Shown: one piece after another, positions 8,359 to 15,000 of the stretch
Position numbering within the stretch: position 1 is the first letter of the stretch
How the letters are laid out: the number at the start of each line of letters is the position of its first letter
DNA from: DASUWK01 sp036378435
GTDB taxonomy: Bacteria; Chloroflexota; Dormibacteria; Dormibacterales; Dormibacteraceae
NCBI GenBank assembly: GCA_036378435.1
Contig: DASUWK010000070.1
Location: 15,428 to 79,427 of the forward strand
DNA: 64,000 nucleotides
Direction of reading: 5' to 3'
Position numbers and translations under genes: made by a program
Notes under the pieces: generated by a model
The model's input: the letters and a program-made list of their open reading frames with translations, nothing else
Told to the model about the DNA's origin: nothing
Databases searched by the model: none

Positions 8359-8422
8359 TGCAGCCACGACCTGCGGACCTGTACGTTCGCCGGCGAGGGC
8401 GACAATGGGCGCCGGTTGGCGC

Positions 8423-8903
8423 TCAGTCAGCGCTGAGCGGCGGCCCCAGCAAGGTCATGTCGTATTTCGAAAACACCGCCGCGATGGCATCGGGGTCGGG
8501 CTGGCTGGACCGTGAGATGGGCCCGAGCTCCTCGTAGAACTTGTGTCCGCCACCGGGCGTGTACACCACGACGATCTCTCCCGGCTCGTCGGTCAAGTTC
8601 ACGAAGGCGTGCGGGACTTTGGACGGGAGATAGGCGAAGCCACCTTCCTCGCAGTGGAAGACCTCGTCGCCGATCCTGATCTTGTAACCGGCCTTTCAGA
8701 ACCTGAATCGTCTCCTCTTGCTTGTGGTGAACATGGAGTGGGGGACCGCCTTTCGGCGCGACGTCGACGATGAAATAGTCGAAGGCCCCATTCGTCTCCT
8801 CGCCCGTGACCTTGAAGATGAGGTCCCGGCCGGGACCGGACTGAAGGCGCATGCCCTCGCCTGGACCTAGAACCGTGTACTGGCTGGTCGTCGTGATCGC
8901 CAT
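8423..8903 (-). pseudogene. Cupin-domain protein, frameshifted near 8690
   Basis: The N-terminal half reads normally as a small cupin: FDYFIVDVAPKGGPPLHVHHKQEETIQVLKGR contains the HVHH...E metal-binding motif 1. After VLKGR (about 8690) the frame breaks. One base change in frame restores YKIRIGDEVFHCEEGGFAYL, PSKVPHAFVNLTDEPGEIVV and VYTPGGGHKFYEELG, which hold cupin motif 2 (PxxxPHAF). The restored frame stops at 8423, whereas the unshifted frame runs as Arg-rich nonsense to 8427. A disabled gene or a single-base sequencing error are both possible. The start is ATG after AGGAGG. It is divergent from a MarR regulator that probably controls it. Confidence 0.8.
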
Positions 8904-8947
8904 GTATCCCGCCTCCTTTGCTTGAGTGGTTAGGGGCGAGATTATAT

Positions 8948-8987
8948 GGTGCCTAATTACGTGTCAAGGCCCTTATGATCAGGCACC
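8948..8987. promoter_or_regulatory. Candidate MarR operator between the cupin and marR-like genes
   Basis: GGTGCCTAAT at 8948-8957 and ATCAGGCACC at 8978-8987 form an inverted repeat with nine of ten bases paired and a 20-base centre, in the AT-richer 90-base space between the divergent genes. Confidence 0.55.
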
Positions 8988-8993
8988 GAACAT

Positions 8994-9539
8994 ATGGACT
9001 TTCCAATTCGAGTCGGACCCGACTTCGCCGCGAAGTACCCAGACGCCAGCGCTTCGGCGACCGAGTGCGCGATGAACCTTGCTTCCGCCGGCGACCTGCT
9101 CCTGTCGCGGATCGCCGCGACGCTTCAGCCGCTCGACGTCACCCCTTCCGGGGGGTTGGTACTGGGCATCCTCAACGATGCCGGCGAGCCCTGCCCGCCG
9201 AACTACATCAGCGAGCGCCTGATCGTGAGTCGGGCCGCCGTGACCGGTGTATTGGACACGTTAGCAAAGCGCGGCCTGGTGCGACGGGAGCCGCATCCGC
9301 GCGACCGGCGGATGGTTCTCGTGCACCTTACGGAGGCAGGTTTCCGGATGGCTGACGAGGTCCGCCGCACGGTGCATCGCGCCGAGGCCGGGTGGGTGAG
9401 TCCCTTGAGCGAGGCGGACCGCGCGGAGTTGACGGCGCTCCTGGCCAAGCTGCAACGACAACTTGCTTCGAAGGATCGAGATCAGTCCGACGACTCTGAG
9501 CCGGCCACCAGCTCGCCTACCTCCAGCATCGCCACTTAG
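8994..9539 (+). CDS. MarR family transcriptional regulator
   Basis: A 181-residue winged helix-turn-helix regulator. The recognition region YISERLIVSRAAVTGVLDTLAKRGLVRREPHPRDRRMVLVHLTEAG is the classic MarR wing, with the conserved D-R-R. The helical dimerisation segments flank it, and the last 30 residues are a low-complexity Ser/Thr/Asp tail. It is divergent from the cupin gene, across an inverted repeat likely to be its operator. The ligand is unknown. Confidence 0.88.
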   Translation: MDFPIRVGPDFAAKYPDASASATECAMNLASAGDLLLSRIAATLQPLDVTPSGGLVLGILNDAGEPCPPNYISERLIVSRAAVTGVLDTLAKRGLVRREPHPRDRRMVLVHLTEAGFRMADEVRRTVHRAEAGWVSPLSEADRAELTALLAKLQRQLASKDRDQSDDSEPATSSPTSSIAT

Positions 9540-9713
9540 GACGCCATCGTGAGGAGGCTAGAAGCACCGGGCTCGCGATCGGAGACGCTTCCATGATGCT
9601 GTCGATAATGACCGTTAAAGAAAGCATTAGGTTCAAGTCAGGCCGCTGAGCCTCTTCTGGCTTTACCGAGGCCCATTGCGAAGACGCGCTCCTATCCTTA
9701 GGTTCGCAGACCA

Positions 9714-10850
9714 GTGAGGAATCCAGACTGGGCCCGGCTGCGCGATCAGTCCGTGGTCGTGCTGACAGCGCTGGTGCTGGCGGCGTTGTTCATCTGGCTG
9801 ATCGGCCACGTGATCGACACGGTCGCGCTGATCGCGATCGCGGTCGTGCTCGCGCTGATCCTCGAGCCGCTGATGGTGTGGCTCGAGCGGCGCATGCCGC
9901 GGCTGCTGGCCGCTGCGCTGGTCTACATCGTCTTCCTGGGCTCGGTCGGAGGCATTGGCTTCGGGCTCTGGCCGGCGGTGCGGTCGCAGTTCATGCAGCT
10001 GGCCCAGGCTCTGCCCAGGTACCTGAGCCAGGCTGACTCCTACGTGGCCGCCAACGCCCACGTCGTCGGCCTGCAGCACCTGGGCACGCACCCGATCACG
10101 GACGCCTTGACCAAGGGCGGGCTGCCGGGCGGCGGCACGGGCAGCGTCGCGCTGGCCGCGGCCGGCTTCTTCACCCAGGTGGCGCAGGGCATGGCCAGCG
10201 TCGTCTTCATCCTCGTGCTCGCCTTCTACTTCATGGTCGACGGCAACCGGATGCGGGCCGGCTTCGCGCGCGTCTTCCCGCGCGAGCACCAATCCAAGAT
10301 CCGCTTTGTCGAGGACACGGTCAGCCAGGTGCTGGGCTCTTACGTCCGCAGCCAGCTGATCATGGCCGCGCTGATGGCGATCTCGGCCGGCATCGGCTGC
10401 GCGATCCTCGGCGTCCGCTACCCGGCGATCATCGCGCTGCTCACGTTCCTGGCCGAGCTGGTGCCCCTGGTCGGACCCTTCCTGGCCGCGATCCCGGCGA
10501 TGCTGATCGCCATCTTCCAGTCCTTCGGCCTGATGGTCGAGGTCACGTTCTTCTTCGTGATCATGCAGATGGCCGAGAACGCGATCATCCGGCCGCGCAT
10601 TACCGGCCCCATGGTCGGGCTGCACCCGGTCGAGGCGCTGCTCGCCCTGGTGGTCGGCGCCCAGACCGCGGGTTTCTGGGGCGCGTTGTTCGCCGTCCCG
10701 GCCGTGGGCATCGCCGTCGTCCTTCTCAACGTCGCCTGGAAAGCCTGGAAGGGCGAACCACTGGTCCACGACCGCCGCGGGATGAAGCTCGAGGTCGTGG
10801 AAGAGCCCGTGGAACCGACGCCGGCGCCAGCCGGCGGCCGCCCACCCTAG
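9714..10850 (+). CDS. AI-2E family (PerM/TqsA-like) membrane transporter
   Basis: A 378-residue protein with about eight TM helices. Visible are two N-terminal helices, a periplasmic stretch (about 90-155), and the family's C-terminal block with FILVLAFYFMVDGNRMR, QVLGSYVRSQLIMAALMAI, LVPLVGPFLAAIPAMLIA and NAIIRPRITGPMVGLHP. Members export small solutes or autoinducer-2, or act as Na+/H+ antiporters; the substrate here is unknown. The C-terminus is a short Pro/Glu tail. The start is GTG. It ends just before a hairpin facing a convergent gene. Confidence 0.88.
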   Translation: MRNPDWARLRDQSVVVLTALVLAALFIWLIGHVIDTVALIAIAVVLALILEPLMVWLERRMPRLLAAALVYIVFLGSVGGIGFGLWPAVRSQFMQLAQALPRYLSQADSYVAANAHVVGLQHLGTHPITDALTKGGLPGGGTGSVALAAAGFFTQVAQGMASVVFILVLAFYFMVDGNRMRAGFARVFPREHQSKIRFVEDTVSQVLGSYVRSQLIMAALMAISAGIGCAILGVRYPAIIALLTFLAELVPLVGPFLAAIPAMLIAIFQSFGLMVEVTFFFVIMQMAENAIIRPRITGPMVGLHPVEALLALVVGAQTAGFWGALFAVPAVGIAVVLLNVAWKAWKGEPLVHDRRGMKLEVVEEPVEPTPAPAGGRPP

Positions 10851-10854
10851 CAGA

Positions 10855-10871
10855 GCTCTCCGGAAGAGAGC
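10855..10871. terminator. Hairpin between convergent genes
   Basis: GCTCTC, loop CGGAA, GAGAGC fills the 22-base gap between the permease stop and the stop of the SOS-boxed gene on the other strand. It has no poly-U and could serve both directions. Confidence 0.5.
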
Positions 10872-10872
10872 C

Positions 10873-11274
10873 TCACGCCGTCCGGCCCAGGCCCTCCTCC
10901 AGTTCCTGAACCGCGGCCGCGGGGCTCTCCTCCAGACGTCTCAGGAACGCGATCAGCGCGAACGCGGACTCCTCGAGCTCTGCCAGCAGCACCGTGTGCG
11001 GCGCTCCAGGCAGCTCGGCGCGCGCCGCCAGGGCGTCCAGCGCCGCCAGCCGCGCGGCCATGTGGCGCCGGGCCTCGTCCGGCAGCTCACCGTGAGCGCC
11101 GGCAGGCCTCAGCACACTGCTCCAAGCGTTCCGCACGTCGCGCATGCGCTCGCTCAGGAGCTTCTTCGTGAAGCGCCGCGCCTCGGGCTCCGGATCAGAT
11201 CCGAGCCAAGCACCCTGGCGGCGGGCCACATGAGCCAGCCGCCGGAGCTGTACCTCGACATTGAACGTACGCAT
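10873..11274 (-). CDS. Uncharacterised 133-residue helical protein under SOS control
   Basis: I do not recognise this family. The protein is Arg/Ala/Leu/Glu-rich, predicted to be almost all helical, with no signal peptide, membrane segment or cysteine. Notable stretches are VEVQLRRLAHVARRQGAWLG, FTKKLLSERMRDVRNAW and LAELEESAFALIAFLRRLEE. Amphipathic helices suggest a small helical bundle or an adaptor. The promoter carries a perfect LexA box inside its spacer and a weaker box over the start codon, so it should be induced by DNA damage. It is transcribed away from tetR, which lies upstream on the same strand and ends 55 bases before its start. Confidence 0.75.
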   Translation of the reverse strand: MRTFNVEVQLRRLAHVARRQGAWLGSDPEPEARRFTKKLLSERMRDVRNAWSSVLRPAGAHGELPDEARRHMAARLAALDALAARAELPGAPHTVLLAELEESAFALIAFLRRLEESPAAAVQELEEGLGRTA

Positions 11275-11315
11275 GTTCGGAAGTCATAGTACCGCGAACA
11301 GGCGTTCGTACGCAA
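11266..11315 (-). promoter_or_regulatory. LexA-controlled promoter with perfect SOS box
   Basis: On the minus strand TTGCGT (11315-11310), an 18-base spacer and TACTAT (11291-11286) precede the ATG by 11 bases. The spacer holds the perfect box CGAACAGGCGTTCG at 11295-11308, the same design as the LysM gene promoter. A second box CGTACGCATGTTCG (one mismatch) at 11266-11279 covers the start codon. Confidence 0.82.
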
Positions 11316-11329
11316 CCCCTCCCCCCTCT

Positions 11330-11944
11330 TTACAGGGGTCGCGGCGGGGCGAAGATCAGGCACAGCCCGTCCGCGACCGGACCCGCTTCGCCGCCGTCGG
11401 CCAGCAGATGCCCGACGGCCTCGTTGACCGCGCCGACGACCGCCCGCCCGAATACGAGCGGGTCGACCGCGGCATAGAACGGATCGCGGTCGGTCGTGGC
11501 CTGGCGCACCTCTTCGGCCACCATGTTCACGAAGCGCTCCTGGAGCGTGCGGCGCAGAGATTCGACTCGTGGGGTCAGGCCCACGGACTCGACCACCATC
11601 ATCCGGGCGACCGGCGCCGAGCGGCCGGTGCAGAGGCGCACGAACGCCCTGATTCCGCCGCACATCCGGTCGCGGTGGTCGCCGCCCTCGGCCGCCGCGT
11701 CCACGATCTGGTGGATCACGGCGCCGCCCTCCTGCTCCAAAAGCGCGCAGAAGCAGTCTTCCTTGGACTGGAAGAACTCGTAGAAGGCGCTCTTCGACAT
11801 GCGCGCCGCACCTACAACGTCCTCGACCGACGTGAGGTGAAACCCCTTGTCGGCGAACAGCGCCAGGGCGGCCTGCAGCAGGCGCCGCCGGCGCTGCTCG
11901 AGACGGGCCTGCCGCCTGGACTCGGGATCTACCTGCGCCGCCAT
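11330..11944 (-). CDS. TetR family transcriptional regulator
   Basis: A 204-residue regulator. The N-terminal helix-turn-helix (about 10-60) reads RLLQAALALFADKGFHLTSVEDVVGAARMSKSAFYEFFQSKEDCF, typical of TetR, followed by an all-helical ligand domain. It lies 183 bases downstream of an acyl-CoA dehydrogenase gene on the same strand. The sites before that gene have TetR-like symmetry, so control of acyl-CoA metabolism (FadR/KstR/PaaR type) is a reasonable inference. Confidence 0.88.
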   Translation of the reverse strand: MAAQVDPESRRQARLEQRRRRLLQAALALFADKGFHLTSVEDVVGAARMSKSAFYEFFQSKEDCFCALLEQEGGAVIHQIVDAAAEGGDHRDRMCGGIRAFVRLCTGRSAPVARMMVVESVGLTPRVESLRRTLQERFVNMVAEEVRQATTDRDPFYAAVDPLVFGRAVVGAVNEAVGHLLADGGEAGPVADGLCLIFAPPRPL

Positions 11945-12028
11945 GTCAGCCGTGCGTCCGGGAAGCCCTGGCCGGACCTGGCGGGCTGATGCGGCGCGTC
12001 TGCATTGTCATCTCCTGCGCGGCTCCTC

Positions 12029-12046
12029 GCCGTATTGGGATACGGC
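12029..12046. promoter_or_regulatory. Inverted repeat upstream of tetR
   Basis: GCCGTAT-TGGG-ATACGGC is a perfect 7-base inverted repeat 85 bases before the tetR start and 80 bases after the acyl-CoA dehydrogenase stop. It may be an autoregulatory operator or a terminator stem. Confidence 0.4.
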
Positions 12047-12127
12047 TCGTCCGCTGCTCGTCGCTTCCTCCCATCCGCGGCACCTCAGGCCGCCATTTCT
12101 CGGCAAGGCTCCCGGACACACGGCTGG

Positions 12128-13327
12128 TTAGTTTGCGGCGAGCGTCCGGGAGATGACCAGTCGCTGGATCTCAGAGGTGCCTTCGAAGATCGTGTAGATC
12201 TTCGCGTCGCGGTGCCACTTCTCGACCGGGAACTCGCGGATGTAGCCGTAGCCGCCGCAGATCTGGATCGCCTCGTCGGTCACCTTGACCGCCACCTCGC
12301 CGGCCTTGAGCTTGGCCATCGAGCCTTCGGCCATCTTGAACTCGCCGCCGCTCTTCGACTCCCAGAGCGCACGCCAGATCAGGGCGCGCGTCGCTTCGAT
12401 CTCGACGGCCATGTCGGCGAGCTTCCAGGCGATCGCCTGGTTCTCGATGATGGGCTTGCCGAACTGCTTGCGCTCCTTCGCGTACTGCAGCGCGAACTCG
12501 AACGCGGCTCGGGCGATGCCCAGCGCCTGCGCGCCAACCAGTGGCCGGGAGGCCTCGAAGGTCCTCATCGCCACGTTGGTCCGGCCGGAGCTCTCGCCCG
12601 AGCGCACCCGCGCCAGCCGGGCTTCGAGCTTCTCCTCCCCACCGAGCAGGCAGTCCGCCGGGACCTTGACGTCGTTCAGGATCACCGAGGCGGTGTGCGA
12701 GGCTCGGATCCCGAGCTTCTTCTCCTTCTTGCCCTGGGTGAGCCCGGGCGTGCCCGGCGGGACCACGAACGACGCCTGGCCGCGTGAGCCGAGCGAGCGG
12801 TCGACCGAGGCCACGACGACGTGGACGTCGGCGATGCCGCCGTTGGTGATGAACACCTTCTCGCCGTTCAAGACCCAGTCGCCGTTCTTTTTGACCGCGC
12901 TGGTCTTGTAGCCGGAGACGTCGGAGCCGGCGTCGGGCTCGGTGGCGCAGAAGGCGCCGAGGGCGAGCTTGTCCGGCGTTCCGAAGCAGGCCGGGACCCA
13001 GGTCCCGATCTGCTCGGGCGTCCCCTGCCCCACGATCGCGGCGATCGGGAGCTGCGAACCCTGGATGGCGAGCGCGATCCCGGCGCAGCCCCAGGACAGC
13101 TCCTCGGCCACCAGCGCCGGCAGCACGCCGGTCTCGTCGCCGTGGATCTGGGCCAGGAAGTCGGTGCCGTAGAGCCCGACGTCGGCGGCCTTCTTCACGA
13201 CGTCCCAGGGGAACTCTTCCTTCTCGTCGTACTCGTGCGCGACGGGCCGGATCTCCCGCTCGGCAAAGTCGTGGACCCAGTCGCGGATCTCGCGCTGATC
13301 GTCGGTGAGCTCGAACGAAACGCCCAT
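12128..13327 (-). CDS. Acyl-CoA dehydrogenase
   Basis: A 399-residue flavoprotein oxidising acyl-CoA at the alpha-beta bond. The N-terminal helical domain is followed by FAD/substrate signatures (LGAFCATEPDAGSDVSGYKT), the middle beta domain, and the C-terminal signature around QICGGYGYIREFPVEKWHRD. The catalytic Glu is most likely that in YTIFEGTSEIQRL. Length is normal. The chain-length class cannot be read off; it resembles short-chain/butyryl-type enzymes. Paired TetR-like operator sites lie upstream and a TetR gene lies downstream. Confidence 0.92.
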   Translation of the reverse strand: MGVSFELTDDQREIRDWVHDFAEREIRPVAHEYDEKEEFPWDVVKKAADVGLYGTDFLAQIHGDETGVLPALVAEELSWGCAGIALAIQGSQLPIAAIVGQGTPEQIGTWVPACFGTPDKLALGAFCATEPDAGSDVSGYKTSAVKKNGDWVLNGEKVFITNGGIADVHVVVASVDRSLGSRGQASFVVPPGTPGLTQGKKEKKLGIRASHTASVILNDVKVPADCLLGGEEKLEARLARVRSGESSGRTNVAMRTFEASRPLVGAQALGIARAAFEFALQYAKERKQFGKPIIENQAIAWKLADMAVEIEATRALIWRALWESKSGGEFKMAEGSMAKLKAGEVAVKVTDEAIQICGGYGYIREFPVEKWHRDAKIYTIFEGTSEIQRLVISRTLAAN

Positions 13328-13356
13328 CAGTCCTCCTAGGGTTGGCTTGTGTTATT

Positions 13357-13401
13357 GGTACGCCCGCGTACCGTCGGAATGGTAGCGTACGTGCGCGTAC
13401 C
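13357..13401. promoter_or_regulatory. Two TetR-like operator sites before the acyl-CoA dehydrogenase gene
   Basis: Site 1, GGTACGC-CC-GCGTACC at 13357-13372, is a perfect 7-2-7 inverted repeat. Site 2, GTACG-TGCG-CGTAC at 13387-13400, shares the GCGTACCG half-site (13366-13373 and 13394-13401). They lie 30-75 bases upstream of the ATG. Regulation by the nearby TetR is inferred. Confidence 0.55.
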
Positions 13402-13436
13402 GCACAGGTCAACCGCTTAGTGCGAGGCGCCCGACT

Positions 13437-13459
13437 AGCGGGCCATTTGTCGGCAAATC
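13437..13459. repeat. Direct repeat copy 1 (core GGCCATTTGTCGGCAAATC)
   Basis: A 23-base unit repeated exactly at 13480-13502, 43 bases start to start. Its core holds the small inverted repeat ATTTG-TCGG-CAAAT. A related 15-base stretch with one mismatch lies at 12092-12106, on the other side of the acyl-CoA dehydrogenase gene. Confidence 0.7.
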
Positions 13460-13479
13460 ACCCTGGTCGAAGCAGTTGG

Positions 13480-13502
13480 AGCGGGCCATTTGTCGGCAAA
13501 TC
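13480..13502. repeat. Direct repeat copy 2
   Basis: Identical to the unit at 13437-13459. Both copies lie in the 201-base space between the TauE-like genes and the acyl-CoA dehydrogenase, where no gene is visible. Confidence 0.7.
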
Positions 13503-13528
13503 CCCCGTTTGGGGCCCGGAGGTGCCGG

Positions 13529-13936
13529 TTAGCTGGCGGACGGGAGGGCCGGGTCGGAGCGGGGTCCCCTGCTGAAGGGCTTGGGACCCGGCCAGAGCCG
13601 GTAGGCCGCGAAGAGCATGAAGAGCCCGAAGAGCCGGCTCAGCTGCTGTCCGGGCAGGTGCTGGGCGAAGAAAGCCCCCAGGGCGGCCAGCGGCGCCCCC
13701 GCAAGCGCCATCCAGAAGGCTGAACGAAGCAGGACATTGCCGTGCCTGAAGTGCGTGTACGCGCCCACGATCGAGATCGGGACGATGGCGGCCAGCGAGG
13801 TCCCCTGGGCCAGGCGCTCCGAGAAGCCGAATCCGATGACCATGATCGGGACCATCGCGGTGCCGCCGCCGATGCCCATGGAACCGCTCAGGACACCGAC
13901 GAGGATCCCGCTCAGAACGGTCAGGAGGTCGCGCAA
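13529..13936 (-). CDS. TauE/SafE-like membrane protein, second half
   Basis: A 135-residue protein with about four TM helices and the TauE repeat motif: SGSMGIGGGTAMVPIMV followed by RLAQGTSLAAIVPIS. The usual TauE/SafE protein (about 250 residues, eight helices) has two such repeats in one chain; here each is a separate gene. It starts at TTG three bases after the stop of the first-half gene, so the two halves are made together and probably pair. The family exports sulfite, sulfoacetate or other small anions, which fits the sulfur-linked genes upstream. Confidence 0.78.
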   Translation of the reverse strand: MRDLLTVLSGILVGVLSGSMGIGGGTAMVPIMVIGFGFSERLAQGTSLAAIVPISIVGAYTHFRHGNVLLRSAFWMALAGAPLAALGAFFAQHLPGQQLSRLFGLFMLFAAYRLWPGPKPFSRGPRSDPALPSAS

Positions 13937-13939
13937 CCG

Positions 13940-14326
13940 CTACCCGCCCGGGATGATCAGCTGCTTCACGCCGACGACCAGGAACAGCAGCGCGACGGCC
14001 ATCTTGAGCTCGCGCTCGGGCATCAGGTTCACCAGGCGAGCCCCCACGTAGGCGCCCACCACGGCCCCCACCGTCATCACGGCGGCGAAGCGGAGGTCGG
14101 TCTCGTGCCCGTGCTGGCCGGGCTTGAGGTAGTAGACGGCCACGCCGACGGCCGAGATCGGGATGATCGCCGCGAGCGAGGTGGCGTTGGCCTCCAGCTG
14201 CCGAGTCCGCGCCCAGATCACCTGGGCGGGGACCATGAAGAACCCGCCCCCGACGCCGAGCAGGCCGCTCAGCAGCCCGGCGGCCGCCCCGATCGCGGCG
14301 AAGACGCGGGCGGAGACCCGGGTCAG
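13940..14326 (-). CDS. TauE/SafE-like membrane protein, first half
   Basis: About 128 residues if translation begins at the CTG at 14326, which overlaps the upstream TGA as CTGA. The first ATG in frame (14236) would cut off the conserved start of the repeat, so the upstream start is preferred although CTG is rare. The sequence AAAGLLSGLLGVGGGFFMVP, then EANATSLAAIIPIS, is the TauE repeat, with about four TM helices. The gene after it encodes the matching second half. A single ancestral gene split by a stop, or two original half-length genes, are both possible. Confidence 0.72.
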   Translation of the reverse strand: MTRVSARVFAAIGAAAGLLSGLLGVGGGFFMVPAQVIWARTRQLEANATSLAAIIPISAVGVAVYYLKPGQHGHETDLRFAAVMTVGAVVGAYVGARLVNLMPERELKMAVALLFLVVGVKQLIIPGG

Positions 14327-14490
14327 TCTTCTGGAGCCGGAGGAGGCGGCGGCGCCGGAGATGGCTCGACCGTCACCGCGTGGTGGCGGAACTGGACGCT
14401 CTCCTCGACCGCCAGCTTGTCCTTCTTCGGCTTTTTCTTCTTCTTGTCTTCCCGGCCACCTCGACCGCCACGTCCGCTCTGCCTAGCCAT
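14323..14490 (-). CDS. Small Lys- and Pro-rich protein (55 residues)
   Basis: The frame starts at ATG 14490, 15 bases after the acetyltransferase gene, and ends in a TGA that overlaps the TauE-like gene. The N-terminus is Gly/Arg-rich (SGRGGRGGRED), then a lysine run KKKKKPKKDK, then AVEESVQFRHHAVTVE and a proline-rich end. It looks like a disordered nucleic-acid- or membrane-binding peptide. No family is recognised. Support comes from its exact fit in the operon and not from homology. Confidence 0.55.
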   Translation of the reverse strand: MARQSGRGGRGGREDKKKKKPKKDKLAVEESVQFRHHAVTVEPSPAPPPPPAPED

Positions 14491-14505
14491 CGCAGGCCGA
14501 TTTTC

Positions 14506-15000
14506 TCATGCCGGCAGGGTCTTCTCGAACCAGAGGACGTCCCAGTAGCGCCCGAACTTCCTCCCCACCTCGGTGAAGCGCCCGACTTCCCGGAAGCCGA
14601 ATTGCCGATGAAGGCGGATCGAGGCATCGTTGGGCGGCACGATCCCGGCCACGGCGCGCCGGACATCCTCGCCGGCCAGTTCGGCGAAGAGGGCCGCGTA
14701 CAGCTCCTGTCCCACACCCTGTCCAGTCGCCTCCGGCCGGAGATAGACGGTGGTCTCGACCGTCGTCTCGTAAGCGGGCTTCGGCCGCCAGCGACCGCTG
14801 GTCGCGTAGCCGAGCGGCCCGGCATCACCCGCCGCGACCAGGAGCCGGTGCGGCCCGCTCTGTGCGTAGTGGCCGAACCAGTCGAGCCGCTGATCCACCT
14901 CGAACGGCTCCAGGTCGAAGGTCGCCGGTGAGGTCAGGACGTAGTGGTTGTAGATCTCGGTCAGGGCCGCCAGGTCGTCCAGCCGGCCCGGTCGGATCAA
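14506..15000 (-). CDS. GNAT N-acetyltransferase, phosphinothricin/methionine-sulfone acetyltransferase type
   Basis: About 164 residues from a TTG at 15000 that overlaps the upstream stop as TTGA. IRPGRLDDLAALTEIYNHYV starts the fold. YLRPEATGQGVGQELYAALF is the acetyl-CoA-binding motif A (Q/R-x-x-G-x-G/A), and NDASIRLHRQFGFREVGRF is motif B. YNHYV, FDLEP and the closing RKFGRYWDVLWFEKTL are typical of the Pat/MddA subgroup, which acetylates phosphinothricin-like amino acids or methionine sulfone. The substrate in this organism is unknown. Confidence 0.85.
   Translation of the reverse strand: MIRPGRLDDLAALTEIYNHYVLTSPATFDLEPFEVDQRLDWFGHYAQSGPHRLLVAAGDAGPLGYATSGRWRPKPAYETTVETTVYLRPEATGQGVGQELYAALFAELAGEDVRRAVAGIVPPNDASIRLHRQFGFREVGRFTEVGRKFGRYWDVLWFEKTLPA

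Noticed and set aside
8303..8422. Possible CRISPR-like or tRNA region
   Set aside because: Only two unrelated palindromes; no regular repeats and no cloverleaf.
9593..9649. Short frame ATGATG...TGA (18 codons) in the AT-richer gap before the AI-2E permease
   Set aside because: No ribosome site, no leader-peptide character and no link to the next gene; most likely chance.
9663..10769. 368-codon minus-strand frame opposite the AI-2E permease
   Set aside because: Asp/His/Arg/Gln-rich antisense translation with no domain; a typical shadow of a hydrophobic gene.
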